Assembly (NCBI GenBank): GCA_910574935.1
Contig: CAJTCU010000004.1
Location: 1 to 64,000, forward strand
Origin: Oscillospiraceae bacterium
Lineage (GTDB): Bacteria > Bacillota > Clostridia > Oscillospirales > Acutalibacteraceae
Direction of reading: 5' to 3'
DNA: 64,000 nt
Shown here: positions 53,018 to 61,833 of the stretch, one piece after another
Layout of the letters: each line of letters starts with the position of its first letter
Numbering within the stretch: the first letter of the stretch is position 1
Notes under the pieces: generated by a model
The model's database searches: none
What the model was told of the DNA's origin: nothing
What the model saw: the letters and a program-made list of their open reading frames with translations, nothing else
Made by a program: the position numbers and the translations under genes

Positions 53018-53926
53018 TTACAGAAATACCACCATGCTCCATAGGGCAATGCTTGGGAGAGAAAGCAGCGTGGAAAAGATCACCAGCTTAGTGCTAAACT
53101 CTGGTTCCATCTGATATTTTTCTGCTAAGATGCTGGTAGTGGCTCCTGCAGGCATAGCCGCCAGGATTACACAGACCCCCAGCGTGGTCTTGTCTATGGG
53201 AAGGCACCGGCATACCAGAAACACAATGGCAGGTATTACAACCAGTCGGTGGATGGAATACTTCAACACGGTCTTGTCCCATAGGCGGCGCAGATCAATC
53301 TGCGCCAGAATCATCCCAATAACCAACATGGAAAGTGCGGTGTTGCAACTACCCAAAGCGCTCACCACACCGCTAAACCCTGCCGGCAGCCGCCAGCCAG
53401 CTATCATAAACACAATGCCTAAAACACAGGCCACGATACACGGGTGGAAAGCCACCTTCTTTACCAGCTGCCTGCGGTCTTTTATGCCAGAGAAGATGGG
53501 CAGACCATTGCTCCACATCATAATCCGCAGAGGAATCAGATAAATACTAGCCAACACGAGCCCCTGAGAGCCGTACAGCCCCTCGGCCACCGGATTACCC
53601 AAAAAACCAGAATTAGAACAGATTGTGGCATATTGTAAGCACTTACGCCGGCTCTCGGGTTCTTTATGATAAGCCAGCTTACCATAGACCACACATAATG
53701 CTTGTATACCAATAGAAATCAACAGTACGCTACCATATGTGCCAAAAAGTTCTGCACCAGATCCATCTAGAAAAGCCTTGAAAATATTGCAGGGCAAGAT
53801 TACGTTGAGAACCAGGTCGTTCAGATTCTTTTGGCCTTGGTCCTGAATCAGACGGATTCTCTTAAGCAAAAAGCCTATGGCAATAAGCAAAAAGATCGTT
53901 ATTTGCAGAGAAATTAATGTTTCCAC
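53018..53926 (-). CDS. AEC-family (auxin efflux carrier-like) transporter
   Basis: A 302-aa protein with about ten helices in two bundles. AEC-family traits: LISLQITIFLLIAIGFLLKR, KNLNDLVLNVILPCNIFKAF, GFLGNPVAEGLYG and the C-terminal MPAGATTSILAEKY. Bacterial members export organic acids such as malate. The GTG at 53926 has AAAGGAG 6 nt upstream and starts next to the first helix, so the 19 upstream codons are excluded. Confidence 0.85.
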   Translation of the reverse strand: METLISLQITIFLLIAIGFLLKRIRLIQDQGQKNLNDLVLNVILPCNIFKAFLDGSGAELFGTYGSVLLISIGIQALCVVYGKLAYHKEPESRRKCLQYATICSNSGFLGNPVAEGLYGSQGLVLASIYLIPLRIMMWSNGLPIFSGIKDRRQLVKKVAFHPCIVACVLGIVFMIAGWRLPAGFSGVVSALGSCNTALSMLVIGMILAQIDLRRLWDKTVLKYSIHRLVVIPAIVFLVCRCLPIDKTTLGVCVILAAMPAGATTSILAEKYQMEPEFSTKLVIFSTLLSLPSIALWSMVVFL

Positions 53927-53983
53927 AGAGTACTCCTTTGGGACAAAATTAGAAATCTTCGTAATACATATAATAAAATCCAC

Positions 53984-54338
53984 TCCGTAATCAGGTTTCG
54001 TTTTGGGAGCCTGACCACATCAGCTCCACATGCTGCTCACACCTCTTACCAAGAATAGGAGGCAGAGTCACATAAGCGCTTTTTTCCAATTTATTGTCAG
54101 CCTGCTCACGGTCGTTTAGAGAGTCCTCCATTCCCAACTAATCTACCTTTGTATATGTTTTCTTCCCATCGTCTAACGCAACCAGTAATTAAGACATACT
54201 GGCTTGCTTACTTGCTTGATATTCGCACTTTTAGAAAAGGCACTATAAGCTCTGTTAATTGGATACATAACTTTCCTTAACTTTCTAAAAAGCGATCTAC
54301 AAATATTTCCTTTTCCCGCTGCCGGAAAACCTTATGAG
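53984..54338. other. Gene-free region between the AEC and VOC genes
   Basis: About 350 AT-rich nucleotides. The only candidate is a 46-codon minus-strand frame (53991-54131, starting MEDSLNDREQ) that has no ribosome-binding site and no recognised similarity. I see no clear terminator or RNA gene. Confidence 0.4.
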
Positions 54339-54692
54339 TTATCCTTGAATGAGTTGGACCTGAACGCCACTGGGATCTTTCACAAAGAAAAACTTCACGT
54401 CAGGAGCGGGACAGATCATATCCGTAGGGTGCAGACCCAATTTAGACAAACGGCCATGTTCTGCCTCTACATCATCTGTATGAAAACCAATGGCCAGTCC
54501 ACCGCCAGTATAAGCCTGTTCAACGGGTGTCTCAATTAGCTCAATGGCTGTCTCCCCTTTCTGGTTTGCTAAAAACACTATGGCCGCATCTGGGCGACGG
54601 TCTGACACGATTTGCAATTGAACAATGTCCTGATAAAAGGCAACGGAAGCATTTAGCTGAGTTGTGTAGATGGTTACGTGCTGCATGAACAT
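54339..54692 (-). CDS. VOC-family (glyoxalase/dioxygenase-fold) protein
   Basis: A 117-aa single VOC module: MQHVTIYTTQLNASVAFYQD, a central AIELIETPVE strand, FHTDDVEAEHGRL, and C-terminal FFVKDPSGVQVQLIQ whose Glu is replaced by Gln-x-Gln. Possible activities include glyoxalase-like or resistance-type binding; not determined. The start at 54692 has GGAAGG 7 nt upstream. Confidence 0.82.
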   Translation of the reverse strand: MFMQHVTIYTTQLNASVAFYQDIVQLQIVSDRRPDAAIVFLANQKGETAIELIETPVEQAYTGGGLAIGFHTDDVEAEHGRLSKLGLHPTDMICPAPDVKFFFVKDPSGVQVQLIQG

Positions 54693-54803
54693 GTAAATAC
54701 CTTCCTTCATTTTAATTTTCATTTCAAATCATAGCATAAATTGAAATGAATATCAAGTAATATTAAAAGCGTCTGTGGTGGTAGTATCATATTTGCAATA
54801 TTT

Positions 54804-54844
54804 GCACAAAACAGCCCCTGATACCACCAAAGGTACCAGGGGCT
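54804..54844 (-). terminator. Terminator of the sugar-uptake locus
   Basis: On the minus strand AGCCCCTGGTACC pairs with GGTATCAGGGGCT (one mismatch, 54813-54844), followed by GTTTTGTGC. It lies about 145 nt after the Gfo/Idh/MocA stop. Confidence 0.7.
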
Positions 54845-54989
54845 AGAGATGCAACAATATATAAACAAAGCACATGAAAGAGCTGTACTAAATCCTCCGC
54901 AAAATTTTATGCCGTGCGGGGTGATCGCTTACTTTTATTATATCAACGGAAAATGCTTTTTTAGCAGTAAGCCAGTTCAACTTATTTAT

Positions 54990-56075
54990 TCATTCATCTG
55001 CATTACTTAGTCTGACTTCCATATGTTGTTCCGCAGAATCATAAACTGCCTGCATCAATTCTGCCGTTTTCGAGAAAGTCTCAATATGAGAGGGAAGCTG
55101 CTCTCCGGTTCTAATACAGCGCACAAAAGCATTGATCTCATTCTGGAATTTCTCCCGCTCATTGGCCCCAAAGTCATTGGCAGTATACTGGGGAACATAC
55201 TGAATCAAGGCGCCGTTTTCCGCTGTAAAGTAGGTAAAATCCTTTCCATAAATAAAGCGGATGCCGCCCTTATCCCCCATAAAATCAATAAATTCCTCAT
55301 CCATATTGATGTTCTGTGCCCATGCACCGTTCAGGGTGATCACGGGCCCAGTGGTGCGGACTAAAGCGGTAACCGAGTCATCCACATCATAGGTGCCATT
55401 ATAGTCCGGCGGTCCTGCCCACATTTTGGTAAACACATAATCTTCCATATTTTTTCCCAGCTTGCAAAAGGTCTCACCACTGACGGTTTTTATATCCGGG
55501 TCTCCGCAGCAGTACATCACAATGTCCAAATAGTGTACGCCCCAGTCGATTAAAGCCCCACCTCCCGCCAGAGCCTTGGTGGTAAAGGCGCCACCCAACC
55601 CTGGGATAGAGCGGTGTGCCCGAAAACTAATGTACACATGATGCACCTCACCCAGCTTACCCGCATCAATATATTCCTTAATGTGGTTGACATTGTCCGC
55701 AAAACGATTCACAACACCTATGTTCAGCACTTTGCCGGTCTCCCGCTGAACCTTTAACATCTCCAGGGTTTCAGCATAAGTTCTGGCAGCAGGCTTTTCG
55801 CATAGCACGTTTTTTCCGGCATGCATAGCATCTATGGAGATTTGAGCATGCACGTGGTTTGGAGTGCACACAGAAACCGCCTCCACCTCTGGGTCGGACA
55901 ACACGTCATGATAGTCTACCACTGCGGCGCCGCAGTGATATTTCTTCACAGCGGCCTCTGCTCGGGCGGGGATAATATCACAAAAGTACTTGATTTCCGC
56001 GTCAGGATTATTCAGATAGGATGGGATATGGGCGTGGTTTGCAATAGACCCGCATCCAATAATACCTACTTTCAT
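54990..56075 (-). CDS. Gfo/Idh/MocA-family oxidoreductase
   Basis: A 361-aa NAD(P)-dependent sugar or inositol dehydrogenase: Rossmann VGIIGCGSIANHAHIPSY, VSVCTPNHVHA, catalytic Lys in GKNVLCEKPAA, and GGGALIDWGVHYLDI with the His of the active site. It is last in the uptake locus, after the binding protein, so it likely converts the imported sugar; the specific sugar is unknown. GAGGAA precedes the ATG. Confidence 0.92.
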   Translation of the reverse strand: MKVGIIGCGSIANHAHIPSYLNNPDAEIKYFCDIIPARAEAAVKKYHCGAAVVDYHDVLSDPEVEAVSVCTPNHVHAQISIDAMHAGKNVLCEKPAARTYAETLEMLKVQRETGKVLNIGVVNRFADNVNHIKEYIDAGKLGEVHHVYISFRAHRSIPGLGGAFTTKALAGGGALIDWGVHYLDIVMYCCGDPDIKTVSGETFCKLGKNMEDYVFTKMWAGPPDYNGTYDVDDSVTALVRTTGPVITLNGAWAQNINMDEEFIDFMGDKGGIRFIYGKDFTYFTAENGALIQYVPQYTANDFGANEREKFQNEINAFVRCIRTGEQLPSHIETFSKTAELMQAVYDSAEQHMEVRLSNADE

Positions 56076-56115
56076 TTCTATCTATTCCTCTCTTTTTCTT
56101 GATTTATTTTAGAGA

Positions 56116-56172
56116 GAAAGACCTTTTGGAAAAGGAATTTCATGGGGCTGTTTTCCTTCCAAAAGGTCTTTC
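56116..56172. repeat. 16-bp inverted repeat between the binding-protein and dehydrogenase genes
   Basis: GAAAGACCTTTTGGAA (56116-56131) is perfectly inverted at 56157-56172 with a 25-nt loop. On the minus-strand transcript it follows the binding-protein stop and precedes the dehydrogenase. No T run follows (TCTCTCTAAAA). It more likely stabilises the upstream mRNA or attenuates than fully terminates. Confidence 0.6.
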
Positions 56173-56225
56173 CTTTCGCACATATATCTAAGAGCTTTTA
56201 TTACATTATAGAAGAAGCCTTGGGC

Positions 56226-57854
56226 TTATTCCAGCGTATAACCATAATCAGCATAGTAGGTATCCCGATATTCTGCCCACCATGCGTTGACTTCCTCCTT
56301 CACTTCCGCACCACCGTCATTCATGTACTGCTGGGCAAAGGTCTCTAGGGTATCCACCGAGGCGGTACCACAGATCACGCTCACCTCAAAATCACTGACA
56401 GCCTGCTCCAGACTAGTGGTATATTCGCAGTAAATAGGCAGCAGAGGAGAAATCTTCATGGGATCGATCTGCACAATATTAGTGCCTTCCATCATCTTCA
56501 CAGCCGCATCGTAATTGCGAATATCCTTCTTCAAGCGGCACTGCTTCCAGTAAATAGGATACATCTCATCGTCGGCGCCTATCAGGAAGTTAGAGCCATA
56601 GTTCAGCTCTTCCAGGAAGGTGGGAGCAATGGGCTCATACTCTGTATCCGAAATCTTTTTGTGAGTATAACCCTCTTCGCCAATGGTAGAAATCTTAAAG
56701 GTTTCATCCTCCAACTTGGCGTTAATATACTTCATAGCGTCTTCCTGATGAACCGAAGCAGCCGGAATAGCGGAGATGGCATTTAGACCAGTGGTTCCAC
56801 CCGCTGCGGCCTTGCCTTTAGCGTTTTTAATGGGCCCAAAAACATCCATGGCGGCTCCTTCAATAGCGCCTACCAAAGCATCTTCTGTGGTACCGTAGTT
56901 ATTAGTGGAAATGCCCATGACCACAGCAGCCTTGCCAGAGGTGAACTTCTCCACTACAGTATCGGCCAGGTTGGTGGGATAATCCACATCCAAAAGCCCT
57001 TGAGAATATAGATCTGCCATAAAAGTCAGATATTCCTTATAGCGGGGATCCTCAACCAAAGATGTAAGAGTGCCATCCACATCATTCCACTTAAAGTATA
57101 GGTCAAAAGCACCCATCAAATAAGACATATCACTGGTGGGACAGATGGAGAAAGGCGCCACAGAATCTCCATATTTTTCCTTAATAGCCTTCAAATACTC
57201 TACAAAACCATCTCGAGTATCCGGAAATTCCATGTTGATTTCTTTAGCCATATCCGTGCGCACATAGAAAGGACACCAGGCATTGCCCTCCGGCACCACA
57301 GAAGGCTCCAGATTGGCAATAATAAAGCGTTTGCCATCCACTGCGGTCATATCCCAGCATCGCTGATTCACCTTTGCTTCAAGGTTTGGGCCATATTGAG
57401 CGATTAAATCGTCCAACTCGGCTAAAGCACCCTGGCGGGCCCATTTATCCATTTGAGAACGCACAGCAGTGGAATAACTGATAGTAAAGATGTCGTAGTC
57501 AGAGCCGCCAGCCAGCTTTAGATTCAGCACGTCCAGCATATTCTCCTTGGGCAGCATCTCATAGTTAACAGTATAGCCTGTTAGCTCCTTCATTTTCTTG
57601 GTAATATAATACTCGTTAGGATCATAATCGCCGGACTGAATCAGCATTTTCAGCTCAGGTAAATCATCCTGAGTATTTGCGTCCGAGCTGGCAATGCTTT
57701 CCTCTTCTTTTTCTTTGCTACTCTCTGAAGAAGAGGTTGTACTGCTGTTCGGGGTAGTGGCGGAAGAACCGCTATCTCCGCCGCAGGCAACTAAGGTCAG
57801 CAGCATGGCCAGACACACTGCAAAAGCAATGGCCTTTTTCAGGTTCGTTTTCAT
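56226..57854 (-). CDS. Extracellular sugar-binding lipoprotein
   Basis: A 542-aa solute-binding protein. Signal peptide with lipobox LTLVACG (Cys near residue 24), then a Ser/Thr/Glu-rich linker (about 28-60) and the binding domain (YDPNEYYITKKMKELTG, GGSDYDIFTISY, FTSGKAAVVMGIST). It resembles LplA/YtcQ-type proteins that work with LplB/LplC permeases for oligosaccharides such as rhamnogalacturonan fragments. It would be lipidated and processed by LspA. No ATPase gene lies here; such systems use a shared MsmX-type ATPase. Confidence 0.9.
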   Translation of the reverse strand: MKTNLKKAIAFAVCLAMLLTLVACGGDSGSSATTPNSSTTSSSESSKEKEEESIASSDANTQDDLPELKMLIQSGDYDPNEYYITKKMKELTGYTVNYEMLPKENMLDVLNLKLAGGSDYDIFTISYSTAVRSQMDKWARQGALAELDDLIAQYGPNLEAKVNQRCWDMTAVDGKRFIIANLEPSVVPEGNAWCPFYVRTDMAKEINMEFPDTRDGFVEYLKAIKEKYGDSVAPFSICPTSDMSYLMGAFDLYFKWNDVDGTLTSLVEDPRYKEYLTFMADLYSQGLLDVDYPTNLADTVVEKFTSGKAAVVMGISTNNYGTTEDALVGAIEGAAMDVFGPIKNAKGKAAAGGTTGLNAISAIPAASVHQEDAMKYINAKLEDETFKISTIGEEGYTHKKISDTEYEPIAPTFLEELNYGSNFLIGADDEMYPIYWKQCRLKKDIRNYDAAVKMMEGTNIVQIDPMKISPLLPIYCEYTTSLEQAVSDFEVSVICGTASVDTLETFAQQYMNDGGAEVKEEVNAWWAEYRDTYYADYGYTLE

Positions 57855-57924
57855 GTTTTTTACCTCCTTAAAAATATATTGTCAATTCCGCAAAAGCGAA
57901 ACAGCGACAACCAAAACTAGAGTT

Positions 57925-58830
57925 TTATCCCTTTACAGATCCCATGGTAATCCCCTTAACAAAGTACTTTTGCACAAAAGGATATACAATTAAAATAGGA
58001 ACTGTTACAGCTACTACCGCTGCGGAACGGACTCCCTCTGGAGATGCATTCATCTCATCATCTATGTTCATTTGAAGGGAATTCGCCATCTGAGAGGACT
58101 CCAAAATCATCTCTCGAAGATACAGCTGCAAAGGCTTTAGCTGGGGTGCAGTAATGTAAATCATAGCGTTAAAATAGTCGTTCCAATACATCACCAAATA
58201 GAACATTCCGATGGTGGCAATCACGGGGGTTGACAGGGGAAGAATAATCTTTAGCAGGATTGTAGGGTTAGAGGCACCATCAATCTTTGCGGCCTCTTCC
58301 AAACTTTCCGGGAGCCCCTCATAATAGTTTTTGATAATCAGCATATTATAAACACTAAGCATAATGGGCAGAACCAGGGCGAAGATATTGTTAATCAATC
58401 CCAAGTTTTTGATTAACAGATAGGTAGGAACCATTCCACCGTTAAACAACATAGTGAACACAAAAAACACTAAGACTGGCTTAATAAAAGGCAAGTGTTT
58501 TTTGGAAAGAGGATACGCAGTTAACACTGTAATAATCAGGGACAATATGGTACCCATCAAAGTGACAATTACCGAAGTTTTAAAGGCATTCTGAAACACA
58601 TTAGAGCCCATAATACTCTTTAAAGTACCCATCTGAAACTCTACAGGATGGAAAGTAACTCGTCCAGCAATAACAGCAGATTCAGAGCTAAATGCTTTTG
58701 AAACCACATTCAAAAATGGGAACAGAGTGGCTGCCACCATAAGTAAGACTACAAAGTGACAGATCACAATAAACACCATATCCTGAATCGGATCCTTAAT
58801 TCTTTTTCTCTCAATCTCTCTGGTTTTCAT
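57925..58830 (-). CDS. Carbohydrate ABC transporter permease, LplC/YtcP type
   Basis: A 301-aa permease with six helices; the binding-protein-dependent motif EEAAKIDGASNPTILLKIILPLSTP (the EAA loop) at about 185-205. N-terminal basic start before the first helix. Partner of the gene encoded immediately upstream. Confidence 0.92.
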   Translation of the reverse strand: MKTREIERKRIKDPIQDMVFIVICHFVVLLMVAATLFPFLNVVSKAFSSESAVIAGRVTFHPVEFQMGTLKSIMGSNVFQNAFKTSVIVTLMGTILSLIITVLTAYPLSKKHLPFIKPVLVFFVFTMLFNGGMVPTYLLIKNLGLINNIFALVLPIMLSVYNMLIIKNYYEGLPESLEEAAKIDGASNPTILLKIILPLSTPVIATIGMFYLVMYWNDYFNAMIYITAPQLKPLQLYLREMILESSQMANSLQMNIDDEMNASPEGVRSAAVVAVTVPILIVYPFVQKYFVKGITMGSVKG

Positions 58831-58855
58831 ATATAAAATACCCCATTTCTTATCA

Positions 58856-59803
58856 TCACCAAATACTGCGTCCGGAAACTTTTTTACTGATAAAATTACC
58901 TAAGACGGTTAAAACAAATCCAATCACAGAGTTGAACATACCTACGGCAGCAGAAAAACTATATTGCTGTTTTCCCAGGCCTACCCGGTATACATAGGTC
59001 TGAATAATATCCGCCACTTCATAGACAGCCGGATTGTACATGGTAAGCACCTGATCGAATCCTCCGGACAAAATACTACCCAATTTTAAGATAAACATAA
59101 GAACAATTGTGGAAGAAATTCCCGGTAAGGTAACATGCAAAATCTGTTGAATTCGGCTGGCGCCATCCACTCGGGCGGCCTCATATAGTTCCTGATCCAC
59201 CCCAGCAATGGCTGCAATATAAACAATAGCGCTCCAGCCCATCTCTTTCCAGGTATCGGTAATAACCAGTACAGAGCGGAACCAACTCGTATTGCTCATA
59301 AAGGCAATAGCTTCACCACCGCATGCTTTTATAATCTGATTTACAATACCATTAGACGCAGATAAAATATTGATAAATAGCCCCGACACAATAATCCAGG
59401 AAAGAAAATGCGGTAAGTACACAATAGTCTGAGATACCTTCTTTAGCGGCGTGAAACGGATCTCATTAAGCATAATTGCCAATAAAATCGGCAATGGAAA
59501 TCCAAAGATAATTTTATAGCTATTAATTAGCAGTGTATTTCGAAAGATCCTGTAAAAATCCGGCGATGCAAAGAGCTTTTGAAATTGTTGAAGTCCCACC
59601 CATTCACTCTCTAAAAACCCCTTAAACACATTAAAATCTTGGAAAGCCATGACCAGACCGCCAATGGGGATATATTTAAAAACAATCAGATAAGCAATGC
59701 CGGGAACCAACAATAAGTAGAGACTAATATTTTTGCGGACAATGGTCAGAGCACCAGAATGATTCAGACCTCCACAGTCCTTTTGTTGTATTTTTTTTCT
59801 CAT
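58856..59803 (-). CDS. Carbohydrate ABC transporter permease, LplB type
   Basis: A 315-aa permease; EAA loop YEAARVDGASRIQQILHVTLPG and the N-terminal LVPGIAYLIVFKYIPIGGLVMAFQDFN typical of LplB/YtcP partners. I use the ATG at 59803 (GGGGGAG 8 nt upstream) rather than the one at 59824. First gene of the transport operon. Confidence 0.92.
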   Translation of the reverse strand: MRKKIQQKDCGGLNHSGALTIVRKNISLYLLLVPGIAYLIVFKYIPIGGLVMAFQDFNVFKGFLESEWVGLQQFQKLFASPDFYRIFRNTLLINSYKIIFGFPLPILLAIMLNEIRFTPLKKVSQTIVYLPHFLSWIIVSGLFINILSASNGIVNQIIKACGGEAIAFMSNTSWFRSVLVITDTWKEMGWSAIVYIAAIAGVDQELYEAARVDGASRIQQILHVTLPGISSTIVLMFILKLGSILSGGFDQVLTMYNPAVYEVADIIQTYVYRVGLGKQQYSFSAAVGMFNSVIGFVLTVLGNFISKKVSGRSIW

Positions 59804-59964
59804 GAAAATATCTCCCCCAAACAATGTGTTTCTCCTAAACTAGAAATATTTTATCAAATTCGAAAGTGAATTTGAATGGAATTTTTATCGATTTCTTGGA
59901 CAATCTTCCTTATCTCAAACAATATTGCTATTTTTCCATAGATAAATTGCAAATTTTTTACCTT

Positions 59965-59992
59965 TTTATACCCAGCGTTCTAGAGGTGTTAA
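59965..59992 (-). promoter_or_regulatory. Promoter of the Lpl-type transport operon
   Basis: On the minus strand TTAACA and TATAAA with 16 nt between. The leader to lplB is about 155 nt and AT-rich. The upstream YesN-like regulator is the probable activator; its binding site cannot be recognised. Confidence 0.55.
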
Positions 59993-60068
59993 CTTTTTAA
60001 AAAATTCATCACTCTATCACAACATGAATGTTTCTTTCAAGATTACTGGGTGTATAAAGGCCAGCTGG

Positions 60069-61817
60069 CTACAGTTCTAAAGTGATTTCTACTTCTGTGC
60101 CTGCCTCATCTGAGCGAAAATGAAGCACTGGATCTGTACCCAAAAAGAGCTTGAGTCTTTCGTAAATATTGTGCAATCCAAAGCCATCCTTTCCTCCTTG
60201 CAACATAGATTCCTGTAGACGCTGCACATCAAAACCCACTCCATTATCCCACACCTTTACTCTTGTTGTGGTCTCTGTCTGCTGAGCTAAAACTAATATC
60301 TTTCCTTTGTGATTTCGTTGTTTTAAAACCCCATGTATCAATGCATTTTCTACAATGGGCTGTATAGACATTTTAGGCAAAGTAATATCCCGTATCAACT
60401 CATCTGTATTAATTTCAAAAGTAAATTTTCCCGCATTGATTTCATTCTGAATCTGCAAATAAACCCGACAAAATTCCAGTTCTTCACTCATATGAATATT
60501 AATGTTTCCATTGTTTAGAACCAATCTAAAATATTGTGCAAGTAAACCAATCTGCCGATTAGCTACCATGTCTCCCCGCTTAATTGCTGCCCAGTTTATT
60601 GTATCTAACGCATTATATAGAAAATGGGGATTTATCTGGAATTGCAGTGCTTTTAGTTCGGCCTTTTTCTCATTGATTTCCCTCTGCACAGATTGTTCTG
60701 TCATGTCTTTTACTTTCAACATCAGTCGATTAACATTTGCAGTAAGAAAGTCTAAATTATTAACTCTCTTTCTCAAATTCGGCTCTAAATCACTTACATT
60801 ATGAGCATCCAGACTATCTGTGATGGCCTGGATCTTTCTGTCATAATGATGGGTAACAATTAGAACAAGACATAAAACCATTACCAAGAAGAACACGGCA
60901 AAAAGAGTAATAATTAATATAGTTGTTGTTAAAAAAGAAGATGTGGTATCTGTGCCAAGCGCGTTAACATCAACAAGATAAACAATAAACCATCGAGATG
61001 AGTCCATCTGCGAATAGGCATAATATGCATTTCCTTTTTGAAACACGCCTTGTTTTTGTCGCAGCTCATCTGTCGTAAAAATATTTTCTCTCTGATCCTC
61101 CACACTGGAATAAAGGGTTTTCCCAGTGTGATCTACTAGAAAGTAATCAAACGTGTTGGAAAGGGAAATGTTTGTAAACAGTTTTTCGATATCGGAATAT
61201 TTCATATCAACTTTCAAATATGCGATTACTTGCGTGATGTCATTTGAACTATAGACCGGTGAAATATAGCTTATACTGGACGGAGGCCCGCCATCTGTTT
61301 GATTACATACCCAGGATAGCTGTGATGGCAAACTACCGTCCTCTGCCACATCATACATTTCATAAAAGGTTTCGATATTATGAAAATAAACCCTTTGACT
61401 GGAATAGCTTTTTTTACTATCTACATATAGCTTTGCCTCTAAGCCTTGAGAGATATTGATGATCTCTTCCATAATCATTTGCATCTTCTTCGCGTCACAA
61501 TAATCTGTATAAATATCAGTATTTTGACGTGATAAAAGCTCGCGCACATTGCTATTTGTACTAATTGTTAATGAAATATTTGCCATTTGTTGAAACTGAA
61601 ATGAGGCGTTTGAACTTATCTGGGAGACCATTTCCTCTGCGGTTTGCAATGTGACATCTTGAATTTTTTCATTTGCCGTGCGAGACATTAATAGCAACGC
61701 GGCAAGTGTAGGAACTAAAACAAATAAGGAGTACACCAAAACAAACTGCATCTTCATGGAGTTATTCTGGTAGACTCTGCTAAGAAATGACTTAAGTTTC
61801 CGTTTCTTTCGTTTCAT
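60069..61817 (-). CDS. Sensor histidine kinase, YesM/LytS type
   Basis: A 582-aa kinase: first transmembrane helix about 22-44, an extracytoplasmic cache-like domain (about 45-290), a second helix (about 292-316), HAMP, then the His_kinase domain with QFQINPHFLYNALDTINWAA (phospho-acceptor His) and a C-terminal ATPase with PIVENALIHG and GKDGFGLHNIYERL. Senses a sugar-related signal outside and partners the response regulator encoded 16 nt upstream. Confidence 0.92.
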   Translation of the reverse strand: MKRKKRKLKSFLSRVYQNNSMKMQFVLVYSLFVLVPTLAALLLMSRTANEKIQDVTLQTAEEMVSQISSNASFQFQQMANISLTISTNSNVRELLSRQNTDIYTDYCDAKKMQMIMEEIINISQGLEAKLYVDSKKSYSSQRVYFHNIETFYEMYDVAEDGSLPSQLSWVCNQTDGGPPSSISYISPVYSSNDITQVIAYLKVDMKYSDIEKLFTNISLSNTFDYFLVDHTGKTLYSSVEDQRENIFTTDELRQKQGVFQKGNAYYAYSQMDSSRWFIVYLVDVNALGTDTTSSFLTTTILIITLFAVFFLVMVLCLVLIVTHHYDRKIQAITDSLDAHNVSDLEPNLRKRVNNLDFLTANVNRLMLKVKDMTEQSVQREINEKKAELKALQFQINPHFLYNALDTINWAAIKRGDMVANRQIGLLAQYFRLVLNNGNINIHMSEELEFCRVYLQIQNEINAGKFTFEINTDELIRDITLPKMSIQPIVENALIHGVLKQRNHKGKILVLAQQTETTTRVKVWDNGVGFDVQRLQESMLQGGKDGFGLHNIYERLKLFLGTDPVLHFRSDEAGTEVEITLEL

Positions 61818-61833
61818 ACTTATACCCTTTCAG

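Noticed and set aside
53991-54131. 46-codon minus-strand frame in the AEC-VOC gap
   Set aside because: No ribosome-binding site, no similarity recognised, AT-rich context; too little to call a gene.
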